This document shows, one piece after another, positions 34,904 through 43,624 of a stretch of 64,000 nucleotides of DNA. Numbering within the stretch: the first letter of the stretch is position 1; each line of letters opens with the position of its first letter. Below the pieces are notes generated by a model. That model saw nothing but the letters and a program-made list of their open reading frames with translations. It did not search any database and was not told the origin of the DNA. The DNA lies in assembly GCF_013371495.1 (NCBI RefSeq), contig NZ_JABWTA010000001.1, positions 1,240,001 through 1,304,000 on the forward strand, given 5' to 3'. The translations under genes and the position numbers were made by a program. The stretch is from Altererythrobacter lutimaris. GTDB taxonomy: Bacteria; Pseudomonadota; Alphaproteobacteria; Sphingomonadales; Sphingomonadaceae.

Positions 34904-35494
34904 TCAAGGCGAAACCCAGCGTCCCTGCCATTCTTCGCCTTTCCCGGCGCGCGAAAACTGTGCGCGAACATGGCCGGTATGCGCCAGATAGAACCAGTCG
35001 AGCTCGCGCAGTTCGATCTTCAATATCGCGAAGTTCTCGCGCGCTGGTGTCAAAACCTCGTCCGAAGGCTCCACCCCTTCATACTCGCCAGGCAGGCCGG
35101 AAGTCGGCGCGTCAGAAGCGCTGCCCGGTCCCTCGCCCAAATAGCAACGCCGCGCGAAATTGGTGCTTGCAGCCCAGGCCGTATCCACTTCCTCGCCCTC
35201 GCGCACGATCCGCCCTTCCCCGCGAAGTCGCAGCTGGACTTTTTGCGGCTTGTCATAGCCGAGGACTGCAATGGGCGAGCCGCTCTCGCCAATCGCCTTG
35301 CACTTGGGCGCGCGGCTATCCGTGTGGAACCGCAGGCTCCACGTATCGCTATCAAAGTCGCGCAGGACCATCACCCGCGCATCGGCATCAGCGGTCGCAA
35401 TCACAGGCGTGTGCATCGGGTTTTTGCGGTCTTTTGCCGCGCGGGTCAGTCGGCGGGCAATGTCAGCGCGGACATCATCGAGAGTGTCAAACAT
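34904..35494 (-). CDS. Pyridoxamine 5'-phosphate oxidase-like flavin-binding protein
   Basis: A protein of about 196 residues in the split-barrel FMN-binding family. The N-terminal helix (FDTLDDVRADIARRLTRAAKD), the strand pair TPVIATADADARVMVLRDFD and the segment WSLRFHTDSRAPKCKAIGES are those of PNPOx-like proteins, and the C-terminal region ends in LDWFYLAHTGHVRAQF. Many relatives are F420- or FMN-dependent reductases and not true PNPOx, so the reaction is open. The ATG at 35494 is taken; 35506, 35515 and 35560 are also in frame. Confidence 0.78.
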   Translation of the reverse strand: MFDTLDDVRADIARRLTRAAKDRKNPMHTPVIATADADARVMVLRDFDSDTWSLRFHTDSRAPKCKAIGESGSPIAVLGYDKPQKVQLRLRGEGRIVREGEEVDTAWAASTNFARRCYLGEGPGSASDAPTSGLPGEYEGVEPSDEVLTPARENFAILKIELRELDWFYLAHTGHVRAQFSRAGKGEEWQGRWVSP

Positions 35495-35676
35495 GGGCGC
35501 CGCCATCCCTCTCATGGGCCTCTGTGTCAATCCGGATCGGTGATTCAGAAAACATCCCATAAATATGAACGGGAGGCTAACTACACGGTTCAGCTAGGAC
35601 TCAGCCCGTCGTCCCTAAAACCCGATTCATCAAACATGACCGCAGGTGGTGGGGCGGCAATCAGAGGAACCAAGGC

Positions 35677-36756
35677 ATGTTGACCAGCCAGTTTTTGAAA
35701 GGAAGCGCGTTTGCTGCGATTGCGGCAGCCCTAGCCTTTACCGCAGCCCCGGCCCCTGCTGAAGCGCAGAACCGTGGGGCTGAACGCCCGGAACGGAGCG
35801 AGCGCCCTAACAATCGCGGCCAGCGTATTCGTGAAGCGAGACAGGACCGCCGCAACATTGATCGCCGCATTGAGCGCCGCGGTGATCGACGCTCAGAACG
35901 CCGCGGCGATCGACGCACTGAACGTCGGACAGAACGCAGAGACGACCGTCGCACGGAGCGCCGGGTTGAGCGTCGTCGGGAAGTAACGCAGCCAGTTGAA
36001 CGCAGAACGGATCGGCGTGGTGAGCGTCGGGTCGAACGCCGCGATGATCGCCGTTTCGATCGGCGCACGGAACGCCGTGAAGATCGCCGGACCGAGCGTC
36101 GGGTAGAACGCCGCGATGATCGCCGCTTCGATCGGCGCACGGAACGTCGCGTAGAACGCCGCGATGACCGCCGGACGGAACGTCGTGGCGAACGCCGGGC
36201 CGACCGGACTTACCGTGATGGCCGCCGCAATGGCACTTATCGCGACCGGACCTATCGTGACGGATATCGTGACGGTCGCCGCGCGGATCGCCGCAGTGAC
36301 CGCTACGAGCGCCGCTCGGCCTATCGTGATGGTCGGCGTGATGGATACCGCGACGGTCGCCGCAGTGGTTACCGTGATGGCAGGCGTCATGTGCACCGTG
36401 ACCGCCGCTATTGGGGCCGGGGTGACTATCGCCGCGATTACCGTCGCTGGGATCACCGCCGTTGGCGCAGTCACAGCCGGTATAACTGGTACGGCCATCG
36501 CCGCGCGCATCGGAATGTGTTCCGCCCGGGCCGGTATTACTCGCCCTATCGCTATCACAATTACAGCCGGATCCGGATCGGGTTCTATCTCGACCATCTG
36601 TTCTTCGGCAGCCGGTACTGGATCAACGATCCGTGGCACTATCGCTTGCCCGACGTCTACGGCCCCTATCGCTGGGTGCGCTACTATGACGATGTGCTGC
36701 TGGTGAACATTTACACTGGTGAAGTCCGCGATGTGATCTACGACTTCTTCTGGTAA
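35677..36756 (+). CDS. Secreted Arg-rich repeat protein with RcnB-like C-terminus
   Basis: A 359-residue exported protein. A signal peptide (residues 1-30, ...TAAPAPAEA) is followed by about 120 residues made almost only of ERR/DRR triplets, then about 60 residues of YRDGRR-type repeats, and a C-terminal Tyr/Arg-rich domain (DVYGPYRWVRYYDDVLLVNIYTGEVRDVIYDFFW, residues 326-359). The last part matches the RcnB-type domain found in periplasmic proteins linked to nickel/cobalt homeostasis. The positive charge of the repeat tract is extreme and suggests binding to a polyanion such as LPS, DNA or acidic polysaccharide. A terminator follows. Confidence 0.8.
   Translation: MLTSQFLKGSAFAAIAAALAFTAAPAPAEAQNRGAERPERSERPNNRGQRIREARQDRRNIDRRIERRGDRRSERRGDRRTERRTERRDDRRTERRVERRREVTQPVERRTDRRGERRVERRDDRRFDRRTERREDRRTERRVERRDDRRFDRRTERRVERRDDRRTERRGERRADRTYRDGRRNGTYRDRTYRDGYRDGRRADRRSDRYERRSAYRDGRRDGYRDGRRSGYRDGRRHVHRDRRYWGRGDYRRDYRRWDHRRWRSHSRYNWYGHRRAHRNVFRPGRYYSPYRYHNYSRIRIGFYLDHLFFGSRYWINDPWHYRLPDVYGPYRWVRYYDDVLLVNIYTGEVRDVIYDFFW
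35848..36207 (+). repeat. Tandem coding repeat for ERR/DRR triplets
   Basis: Residues 58-177 of the gene consist of Arg-Arg-(Glu/Asp)-like units. A longer period of 24 residues (72 bp) is visible: the 16-residue block beginning VERRDDRRF appears identically at residues 119-134 and 143-158. Because the motif is near-palindromic, long antisense frames also stay open here. Confidence 0.85.
36211..36387 (+). repeat. Tandem coding repeat for YRDGRR units
   Basis: Residues 179-237 contain repeated YRDG(R/Y)R units (for example YRDGRRDGYRDGRRSGYRDG). The DNA repeats as TATCGTGATGG-like and TACCGCGACGG-like units. Confidence 0.75.
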
Positions 36757-36795
36757 GCTAGCAGCCGAAAGGCCCGATTACCAGACTTTCCTACC

Positions 36796-36829
36796 AGCCC
36801 CTGCTCGGTCTAACCGGGCGGGGGCTTTT
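36796..36829 (+). terminator. Rho-independent terminator after Arg-rich gene
   Basis: The arms AGCCCC and GGGGCT with further CGG/CCG pairing inside form a GC-rich hairpin followed by TTTTG. It sits 40 bp past the Arg-rich gene. Confidence 0.75.
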
Positions 36830-36872
36830 GCTTGAGGCGGCACTGCGCAATTGCTAGCCCATATAGGCAAAT

Positions 36873-37541
36873 ATGGCGAAGACTGACATCATCCCTGACA
36901 AGGACGCTCTTGCCCGCGTCGGCAAAGCGGTGCGCGAGCGGCTGGAGGCTGATGAGCGGGCTTACAAAGTGCCGACGGACAAAGCTGATCTGTTTGCGAT
37001 TGGCGACTTCCTGAGTGCCAGCGAATGCGAGCGGCTATGTGAGATGATTGACGCAATCGCCAAGCCCAGCACACTTCATGAAGAGAGCTATGCGAGCGGC
37101 TTTCGAACTTCCTATTCCGGCGATCTCGATCCGTGGGACAGTTTTGTCATGGGGATCTCGCGGCGGATTGATGACGTGCTCGGGTTGCCGAGTGAGAACG
37201 GTGAAGCGGTGCAAGGCCAGCGCTATCTGCCGGGGCAGGAGTTCAAGCCGCATAATGACTGGTTTTACACGAGCCAGGACTATTGGAAGCTGGAGCAAAA
37301 ACGCGGCGGGCAACGCTGCTGGACGGCAATGGTGTTCCTGAATGATGTCGAAGAAGGCGGTGAAACGCATTTCACAGAAATAGGCATCAAGATCGAACCC
37401 AAGCCCGGCGTTTTGCTCGTTTGGAATAATGCCCTGCCCGATGGCACGCCCAACCCCGACACTATTCATGCAGGCACACCTGTAGCGAAAGGCACCAAGT
37501 ACATCATCACCAAGTGGTACCGCACGAGGAAACACCGCTAA
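36873..37541 (+). CDS. 2OG-Fe(II) oxygenase, prolyl 4-hydroxylase-like
   Basis: A 222-residue dioxygenase related to prolyl 4-hydroxylase alpha subunits. The iron ligands are HND (His127, Asp129) and His199 (IHAGTPV), with the 2-oxoglutarate-binding Lys209 in KYIITKWYR. The core segments RYLPGQEFKPHNDWF and MVFLNDVEEGGETHF are standard. The hydroxylated target in bacteria is usually unknown. Confidence 0.92.
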   Translation: MAKTDIIPDKDALARVGKAVRERLEADERAYKVPTDKADLFAIGDFLSASECERLCEMIDAIAKPSTLHEESYASGFRTSYSGDLDPWDSFVMGISRRIDDVLGLPSENGEAVQGQRYLPGQEFKPHNDWFYTSQDYWKLEQKRGGQRCWTAMVFLNDVEEGGETHFTEIGIKIEPKPGVLLVWNNALPDGTPNPDTIHAGTPVAKGTKYIITKWYRTRKHR

Positions 37542-37555
37542 GCGACGGCCCATAT

Positions 37556-39190
37556 TCAGGATTTGGCGAGCGCCTCTGCGATCAGCTTGCGGCTGTTCTC
37601 GATGCCGTAGAGTGCAATGAAGCTACCCATGCGGGGCCCTTGTTCAGAGCCGAGCAGCGTTTCGTAGAGCGCGCGGAACCAATCGCGAAGGGAGGCGAAT
37701 CCGAATTCTTCGCGCTTGCCGATCTCGTAGACTTCAGTCTGGATATCTTCCGCCGAGATCGCCGGATCAATGTCCGCCAGCACTGCATCAAGCGCACGTA
37801 ATGCCGCTGCTTCATTCGCTGCCGGGGCTCGCTTCTTGAGCGTCGGCGCCACAAAATCGCGGTTATACGCGAGCGCTGTACCAACCAGCACATCGAGCTC
37901 CGGATGCTTGGCCGGGTCTGCATCCTCGACGTAATTGGCGAGGTAGGACCAGACAGCTTCGCGGTCAGCCTCTGCTCCTAACACACCAACCAGGTTCAAG
38001 AGCAGGCCGTAAGTCACGGGCAAGCTTTCACCCGCACCCGGTGCTTCTGTCGCATCAAACCCGCCATTGGCGCGCAGCAAGTGCCAAACCGGATTGCCTA
38101 ATTGCTTGTCGAGCGGCTGTTCCGCAATGCGTTCTCGGAACTGCCAATAGTCGTCGACCGCGCGCGGGATTACGCCGACATGCAGTTGTTTGGCGCTCTT
38201 GGGATTTGGGAAGATGTAGAAGCCCAGGCTCTCTTCGCTGCCATAGGTCAGCCACTCTTCGATCGAGAGGCCGTTGCCCTTCGACTTGGATATCTTCTCG
38301 CCATTCTCGTCGAGGAACATTTCGTAGATGAGGCCTTCCGGCTTGCGACCACCTAGTGCCTTCACGATGCGACCGGACTGCACCCCGCTATCGGTGAGAT
38401 CCTTGCCATACATCTCATAATCGACGCCGAGCGCATACCAGCGCATCGCCCAATCGACTTTCCATTGCAGCTTGGACATCCCGCCCAGCGCGGATTGCTC
38501 GACTGTGGAGCCGTCTTCGTCAGTAAACCGCACGATTCCTGCTTCGGCATCGACAACTTCGACCGGCACTTGCAGCACATGACCGCTCACTGGCGAGATT
38601 GGCAATACTGGTGAATAGGTCTGCCGCCGCTCTTCGCGCAGGGTCGGCAGCATGATGTCGAGTATGTCCTGGTTCTTGCGCAGCACTTGCTTCAGCGCAT
38701 CATCGAACCGGCCCGAATTGTACATATCGTTGGCCGCGATGAACTCGTAATCGAAGCCGAAACGGTCGAGGAATTCGCGCAGTTTGGCATTGTTGTGCGC
38801 AGCAAAGCTCTCATGCCCCGCATCGAACGGATCGGGAATACGCGAAAGCGCCTTGTGCAGATGAGTCGTGAGCATATCCTGATTGGGAACATTGTCCGGC
38901 ACCTTGCGCAGGCCGTCCATATCGTCTGAAAACGCAACCAGTCGCGTCTTTCCATCCTCGGGCTTGGCTCCGATGACCGCTTCGAATGCGCGGCGGACAA
39001 GCGTCGTGCGCAGCACTTCCTGGAACGTACCGATATGTGGCAGGCCTGAGGGGCCATAGCCGGTCTCGAACAGAATCGGCGAGCCGTCCGGTTTCGCCCC
39101 GTCCGGATAGCGCTTGAGCAAGCGCTGAGCCTCTTGAAAAGGCCAAGCCTTGTTCACCCGTGCAGCGTCCATCAGTTCGTTCATGCTCAT
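37556..39190 (-). CDS. lysS: Lysyl-tRNA synthetase, class I (archaeal type)
   Basis: Charges tRNA-Lys. The 544-residue enzyme is the class I form used by most alphaproteobacteria, archaea and spirochaetes. The HIGH-type motif appears as YGPSGLPHIGTF (residues 45-56), and the KMSKS-type motif as NGEKISKSKGNGLS. The start at 39190 has an AGAGG site upstream; the longer frame from 39457 contains no family sequence. It converges with the hydroxylase gene and is divergent from the His-rich gene. Confidence 0.95.
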   Translation of the reverse strand: MSMNELMDAARVNKAWPFQEAQRLLKRYPDGAKPDGSPILFETGYGPSGLPHIGTFQEVLRTTLVRRAFEAVIGAKPEDGKTRLVAFSDDMDGLRKVPDNVPNQDMLTTHLHKALSRIPDPFDAGHESFAAHNNAKLREFLDRFGFDYEFIAANDMYNSGRFDDALKQVLRKNQDILDIMLPTLREERRQTYSPVLPISPVSGHVLQVPVEVVDAEAGIVRFTDEDGSTVEQSALGGMSKLQWKVDWAMRWYALGVDYEMYGKDLTDSGVQSGRIVKALGGRKPEGLIYEMFLDENGEKISKSKGNGLSIEEWLTYGSEESLGFYIFPNPKSAKQLHVGVIPRAVDDYWQFRERIAEQPLDKQLGNPVWHLLRANGGFDATEAPGAGESLPVTYGLLLNLVGVLGAEADREAVWSYLANYVEDADPAKHPELDVLVGTALAYNRDFVAPTLKKRAPAANEAAALRALDAVLADIDPAISAEDIQTEVYEIGKREEFGFASLRDWFRALYETLLGSEQGPRMGSFIALYGIENSRKLIAEALAKS

Positions 39191-39311
39191 GGGGGAAGCC
39201 TCTTGCGCAAGCAGCCGAGCAAGGCAAGCAAGATGTTGTTCGCAAATTCTGCAAAAGCGTTCGACAGAAACGCACTTGAGAGCGCGCGTACGGGCTGTCA
39301 GGGAATTCTCG

Positions 39312-39695
39312 ATGACATCGTGGAACAACCCAGTTTTGTTGGTCGCTTTGCTCGCAGCCTTGTTGCTGCGGGTCACTATGGGGGCGCCCTGCTGCTGGAG
39401 TGAAGGCGCGCACCGACAAGCGACGGTTTCGCATGAACACCATGCAGAGCATGCCAACCATTCTAGTCATGCGATGATGCAGAACGCCTCAAATGGGACG
39501 CATGACGCTCACGGGGAAGACAATCACGCAAACCCATGTTGTTCCGCCTGCGGACCGACCCTACCACCAGCAATCAGTCCGTTGAGCATGGCTGCGCTCT
39601 CTCCCGGTGAGCCAGCTCCGGAAGCAATTCGCACACTTGCGACACGATCCCCCTATCCAGCTTACGAAGCCACTGGACCACCCTTCAGGATCTGA
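39312..39695 (+). CDS. Small His/Cys-rich secreted or membrane-anchored protein
   Basis: A 127-residue protein with an N-terminal hydrophobic segment (NPVLLVALLAALLLRVTMGAP), a Cys pair, and a His-rich stretch (VSHEHHAEHANHSSHAMM) followed by NPCCSACGP. This layout is typical of periplasmic metal-binding or metal-buffering proteins near copper resistance genes. I do not recognise a named family. It is 40 bp upstream of the outer-membrane protein gene at 39736, so they likely form an operon. The ATG at 39312 is chosen; an upstream start would lie inside the lysS gene. Confidence 0.65.
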   Translation: MTSWNNPVLLVALLAALLLRVTMGAPCCWSEGAHRQATVSHEHHAEHANHSSHAMMQNASNGTHDAHGEDNHANPCCSACGPTLPPAISPLSMAALSPGEPAPEAIRTLATRSPYPAYEATGPPFRI

Positions 39696-39735
39696 AGCCT
39701 CTTGAGCTCACAACAGATTCGAAAGGGAAATTATC

Positions 39736-40803
39736 ATGAAAACCGTTAACTGGGCGGCCGGTTCGGCTGCCTTCGCGCTTGGCTGCGCTGCAATCAGCGC
39801 GCCAGCCAATGCACACGAAGTTGATGCGCTGGACCATGCACCTATCGGTGTGATGGGCGATCATCGTCATGGAGAAGGCGAGTGGATGATCAGCTATCGC
39901 CTGATGCACATGGATATGGGCGGCGTGCAGATTGGAAACGATGACGTCGATCCAGACACTGTGGCAACTACGATCCCCAATCGCTTTGCCGGAATGCCTA
40001 TGCAGCCGCCGACCTTGCGGATTGTTCCAACCGAGATGCGCATGGACATGCATATGGCTGGAGTGATGTATGGGTTATCCGATAGCGTTACCCTCATGGT
40101 CATGGCGAATTATGTGACCAAAGAGATGGATCACATCACCTATCAAGGCGGAATGGGCACGACGCTGCTCGGCAATTTCCAGACTTCGCCCGCAGGGTTT
40201 GGCGACACCAAGTTCAGCGCGTTGATTGGGTTAAGCGATGACGTACATTTCAATGCTGGTATCTCGAGTCCGACAGGATCGATCAGCAAAACAGACGATA
40301 TCCTGACGCCAATGGGCGGCACGCCAACCGTTCGTTTGCCTTACCCCATGCAATTGGGATCGGGCACTTGGGACTTGGAACCAGGTTTAACCTATCGCCG
40401 CCAGACCAAGGATTGGGGCTGGGGGGCACAGATCAAGGGCGTGATCCGGTTAGGCGATAATGATGCAGGTTACGCCCATGGCGACAAGGCTATGGCGACA
40501 GCTTGGTTGGCACACTCGATTACACAAGGCGTTGCCTTCTCCGGCCGGCTACAGGCGGAAACCAAGGGTTCCATTGACGGCATAGATCCGCAGATCATCG
40601 GCCCTGTACAGACCGCAAATCCAGAATTCCATGGCGGAGAAAGCTTGACGGCATTTGCTGGCCTCAACTTTGTTGCGGCCCATGGACCGCTGGCGACATG
40701 GCGTCTCGGTGTGGAACTGGGCGTACCAGTAGTGCAGGACCTTAACGGACCTCAGATGCCGACCGATTGGACGTTTACGATCGGATTGCAAAAGAGCCTT
40801 TAG
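39736..40803 (+). CDS. Outer-membrane beta-barrel protein of the metal-associated transporter type
   Basis: A 355-residue protein with signal peptide ...AAISAPANAHE and a Met/His-rich early region (DHRHGEGEWMISYRLMHMDMGG, MRMDMHMAGVMYG). The remainder shows alternating strands (VTLMVMANYV, FNAGISSPTGSI, WDLEPGLTYRRQTKDWGW, WTFTIGLQKSL) and ends near an aromatic/aliphatic strand. It resembles phenol-MetA-type outer-membrane proteins that occur next to copper and heavy-metal genes. With the His-rich gene it may handle copper, in line with copAB 3.4 kb downstream. Confidence 0.72.
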   Translation: MKTVNWAAGSAAFALGCAAISAPANAHEVDALDHAPIGVMGDHRHGEGEWMISYRLMHMDMGGVQIGNDDVDPDTVATTIPNRFAGMPMQPPTLRIVPTEMRMDMHMAGVMYGLSDSVTLMVMANYVTKEMDHITYQGGMGTTLLGNFQTSPAGFGDTKFSALIGLSDDVHFNAGISSPTGSISKTDDILTPMGGTPTVRLPYPMQLGSGTWDLEPGLTYRRQTKDWGWGAQIKGVIRLGDNDAGYAHGDKAMATAWLAHSITQGVAFSGRLQAETKGSIDGIDPQIIGPVQTANPEFHGGESLTAFAGLNFVAAHGPLATWRLGVELGVPVVQDLNGPQMPTDWTFTIGLQKSL

Positions 40804-40825
40804 AACCTGAGTTCTGAGGAAGATT

Positions 40826-40860
40826 GCGAGGCGGGATGTTTACATTAAGTTCCGCCTCGC
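40826..40860 (+). terminator. Hairpin between the outer-membrane protein and DinG-like helicase genes
   Basis: Perfect 9-bp arms GCGAGGCGG and CCGCCTCGC enclose a 17-nt loop, 22 bp past the stop of the outer-membrane protein gene. No T-run follows, so it is a weak or non-canonical terminator, or a leader structure of the helicase gene. Confidence 0.5.
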
Positions 40861-40867
40861 ACATCAA

Positions 40868-43624
40868 ATGCCGGTGCCTGCACCGCTCCCACTCCCCGCG
40901 CTTCACGCCAGCCATTCCGGTACTTGGCTGAGGCCACCTAATGGCAACACGGGAGCTGTTTCCAAAGGCGATGCGATCATGGCAGCGGCGGATACGCCCG
41001 TGCTGCTTCTGAACGCGCCGCTGGTGGCTTCGCGGCTGGGATATCCTGATCTTTCCGGGCTCGATCTGCTTGAGCTGTTCGCATTCATCCATCCGGCCCG
41101 CTTTTGTGTGCCGACGCCGCGCGGCTTGGCAGAGGCACTCGAGCTTGATGAGCCTGAGAGCGACAAATCTGTGCCTGAATTCCTTCAGGCTGCGGCAGGC
41201 TCGCTGATTGCCACATGCGAAAGCGACACATGGCGCGAACGTGAAGGTGCGTGGTCCGCCTTGCAATCGCTGGTGCGGATGCGTTGGCCATGGGCGAATG
41301 TCATAACGCCCCATGTCGCCAAGCCCGAAAAGGCCGAGAAATGGCTGTTCTCCAAACTACCCGAATGGGAGGAAACGCCCGAACGTGCAGCGCCTCGACA
41401 GGTCGAATTGCCACCAGAGGCCGTCGAGATGCAGCTCGATGACCTTACCGGCGCTGGCGCGGAGAAGCGCGACGGGCAGCGCGCCTATGCAAAAGATGCT
41501 GCGCGCATGTTTGCACCGCGGGACAAGCGCGATCAGCCGCATGTGTTGCTGGCACAAGCAGGTACAGGGATTGGCAAGACGCTGGGCTATCTTGCGCCTG
41601 CCTCACTCTGGTCTGAGGCTTCGCAAGGCACCGTGTGGGTCTCGACCTTCACGAAGAACTTGCAGCGCCAATTACGTCAGGAAAGCCGCCGCGCTTGGCC
41701 TGAGAACCGCGCAGATGGATCACGCCCCGTGGTCGTGCGCAAGGGGCGGGAGAATTATCTTTGCTTGCTCAATCTGGAGGATGCACTGCAAGGTGGGTTT
41801 GCTGGACGCCCCGCCATTCTTGCGCAATTGGTCGCGCGCTGGGCCGCCTACAGCCAGGATGGCGACATGATCGGCGGAGATTTGCCCGGCTGGCTCGGCA
41901 CGCTGTTCAGAAAGCGCGGCATCACAGCGCTTACCGATCAGCGTGGCGAATGCGTCTACGCAGGCTGTCCGCATTACCGCAAATGCTTCATCGAGCGCGC
42001 TTCCAGAGCCTCTTCGCAGGCTGATCTCGTGATCGCCAATCACGCGCTTGTCATGGTCAACGCGGCGCGCGGGCGCGACCATGCGCAGCGCCCGACGCGC
42101 GTCATCTTCGACGAAGGCCACCACGTTTTCGAGGCAGCGGACTCGACCTTCGCCGCCGTTCTTTCCGGACAAGAAGCCATCGAACTGCGCCGCTGGATCA
42201 TCGGGCCAGAACGCGGCAATCGCGGGCGAAGACGCGGACTGCTGGCGCGGCTTGCTGACGTGTCGAGCTATGACGAGGCAGGCGAAGCGGTCGAAGCCGC
42301 TGTGGAAGCTGCGCATGCCCTGCCTTCCGATGGCTGGCTTCAACGCCTCAACGAAAACGAACCATCGGGGCCTGTCGAAGCATTGCTCTCGCAAGTGCGC
42401 AGCACCACCTACGCCCGCGATGAAAGTGGCGGTCAGGAAGCGGGCTATGGCATTGAGACCGAAGCGTCCGGTCTTCCCGGCGAATTGATCGAGGCAGCAG
42501 GCAATGCGCAGGCCGCGCTTGGCGCGATCCGGGCACCGCTGATCAAGCTTGGTATGCGGCTGGAGGCGGTGCTGGTCGACGCGCCCGACTGGCTCGACGG
42601 ACAAGGCCGAGCGCGCATCGAAGGCGCAAGGCACTCGCTTAGCTGGCGGATCGATCTGCTTAATGCGTGGGAATCGCTGCTCGAAAGGCTTGGTGGCCCG
42701 CTTGACCCTGAGTTCGTCGACTGGCTCAGTGTCGAGCGCAATGATGCGCGCGAGTTCGATGTCGGTATTCACAGGCGCTGGCTCGACCCGATGAAGCCAT
42801 TCGCCAAGGTTGTTCTTGAGCCTGCCCATGGCGTGATGCTGACCAGTGCAACGTTGACTGATCGTGCGCCGGATAGCGATCCGTGGGAAGCGGCAGTGGC
42901 GCATTCCGGTGCGCAATATTTGGACACTCAACCGCTGCTGTCAGCGGCAGACAGCCCGTTCGACTATGCGAGCCGCGCTGAAGTGCTGATCGTCACCGAC
43001 ATCAAGAAAGGCGATCTGCCCGCACTTGCGGGCGCCTATGCCCGGCTGATCGAAGCGGCAGAAGGTGGCGTGCTTGGCCTGTTCACAGCGATCCGCCGGA
43101 TGCGCGCAGTGCATGGACGCATTGCCGACCGGCTCGCTCGTGCCGGATTACCGCTCTACGCGCAGCACGTCGATCCGATCGACACCGGAACGCTAGTGGA
43201 CATCTTCCGCGATGATCCGCGCGCTTCGCTGCTCGGCACTGACGCCTTGCGCGACGGAGTCGATGTTCCGGGCGAAAGCCTGCGCTGTGTTGTCATGGAG
43301 CAAGTGCCATGGCCCCGGCCTGACATCTTGCACAAGGCGCGCCGCGCAGCGAATGGCGGCTCCGCACATGATGATCGCATAATTCGCGCGCGCCTTGCGC
43401 AAGCCTTCGGACGGCTCATCCGCAGCAAAGACGATGCGGGGCATTTCGTTGTGCTTTCCTCCGCCTTCCCCAGCCGGTTGCTGTCCGCTTTCCCGCCGGG
43501 AACGCCGGTTACGCGGCTCACCCTCGATGAAGCACTGAAACGGGTCGAACAGGGAGTTGCGGGCGCGAGTAACTCTGCTACTCCTGCCGGCGAACCTGTT
43601 GGTGGAGGTTCAGTCGAGCAGTGA
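40868..43624 (+). CDS. DinG/XPD-like superfamily 2 DNA helicase
   Basis: A 918-residue helicase of the iron-sulfur DinG/Rad3 group. Motif I is AQAGTGIGKTLGYLAP, the DEAH-like box is FDEGHHVFEA, and a set of Cys residues (NYLCLLN, GECVYAGCPHYRKCF) lies where the 4Fe-4S cluster should be. The C-terminal motifs LLGTDALRDGVDVPGESLRCVVMEQVPWP and AQAFGRLIRSKDDAGHFVV are typical. It unwinds 5'-to-3', usually in repair or R-loop removal. The conserved N-terminal LPALHASHSGTWL supports the start at 40868; ATG 40979 is a shorter option. It overlaps the next gene. Confidence 0.92.
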   Translation: MPVPAPLPLPALHASHSGTWLRPPNGNTGAVSKGDAIMAAADTPVLLLNAPLVASRLGYPDLSGLDLLELFAFIHPARFCVPTPRGLAEALELDEPESDKSVPEFLQAAAGSLIATCESDTWREREGAWSALQSLVRMRWPWANVITPHVAKPEKAEKWLFSKLPEWEETPERAAPRQVELPPEAVEMQLDDLTGAGAEKRDGQRAYAKDAARMFAPRDKRDQPHVLLAQAGTGIGKTLGYLAPASLWSEASQGTVWVSTFTKNLQRQLRQESRRAWPENRADGSRPVVVRKGRENYLCLLNLEDALQGGFAGRPAILAQLVARWAAYSQDGDMIGGDLPGWLGTLFRKRGITALTDQRGECVYAGCPHYRKCFIERASRASSQADLVIANHALVMVNAARGRDHAQRPTRVIFDEGHHVFEAADSTFAAVLSGQEAIELRRWIIGPERGNRGRRRGLLARLADVSSYDEAGEAVEAAVEAAHALPSDGWLQRLNENEPSGPVEALLSQVRSTTYARDESGGQEAGYGIETEASGLPGELIEAAGNAQAALGAIRAPLIKLGMRLEAVLVDAPDWLDGQGRARIEGARHSLSWRIDLLNAWESLLERLGGPLDPEFVDWLSVERNDAREFDVGIHRRWLDPMKPFAKVVLEPAHGVMLTSATLTDRAPDSDPWEAAVAHSGAQYLDTQPLLSAADSPFDYASRAEVLIVTDIKKGDLPALAGAYARLIEAAEGGVLGLFTAIRRMRAVHGRIADRLARAGLPLYAQHVDPIDTGTLVDIFRDDPRASLLGTDALRDGVDVPGESLRCVVMEQVPWPRPDILHKARRAANGGSAHDDRIIRARLAQAFGRLIRSKDDAGHFVVLSSAFPSRLLSAFPPGTPVTRLTLDEALKRVEQGVAGASNSATPAGEPVGGGSVEQ

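Noticed and set aside
35848..36387. Regular repeats that might be taken for a CRISPR array
   Set aside because: The units are short, contiguous, in frame and code for ERR/DRR and YRDGRR; there are no unique spacers or cas genes.
35893..36639. Long minus-strand frame (248 codons, Ala/Ile/Val/Thr-rich) opposite the Arg-repeat gene, and a second at 35661-36140
   Set aside because: Both arise because the repeat units stay open when read in reverse; their composition simply reflects the complement of GAC/CGC-type codons.
39191..39457. N-terminal extension of the class I LysRS frame
   Set aside because: The additional 89 residues have no similarity to the enzyme family and overlap the divergent promoter region and the His-rich gene.
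41720..42931. A 403-codon minus-strand frame opposite the DinG-like helicase
   Set aside because: A shadow of the GC-rich helicase gene; no motif, no start signal.
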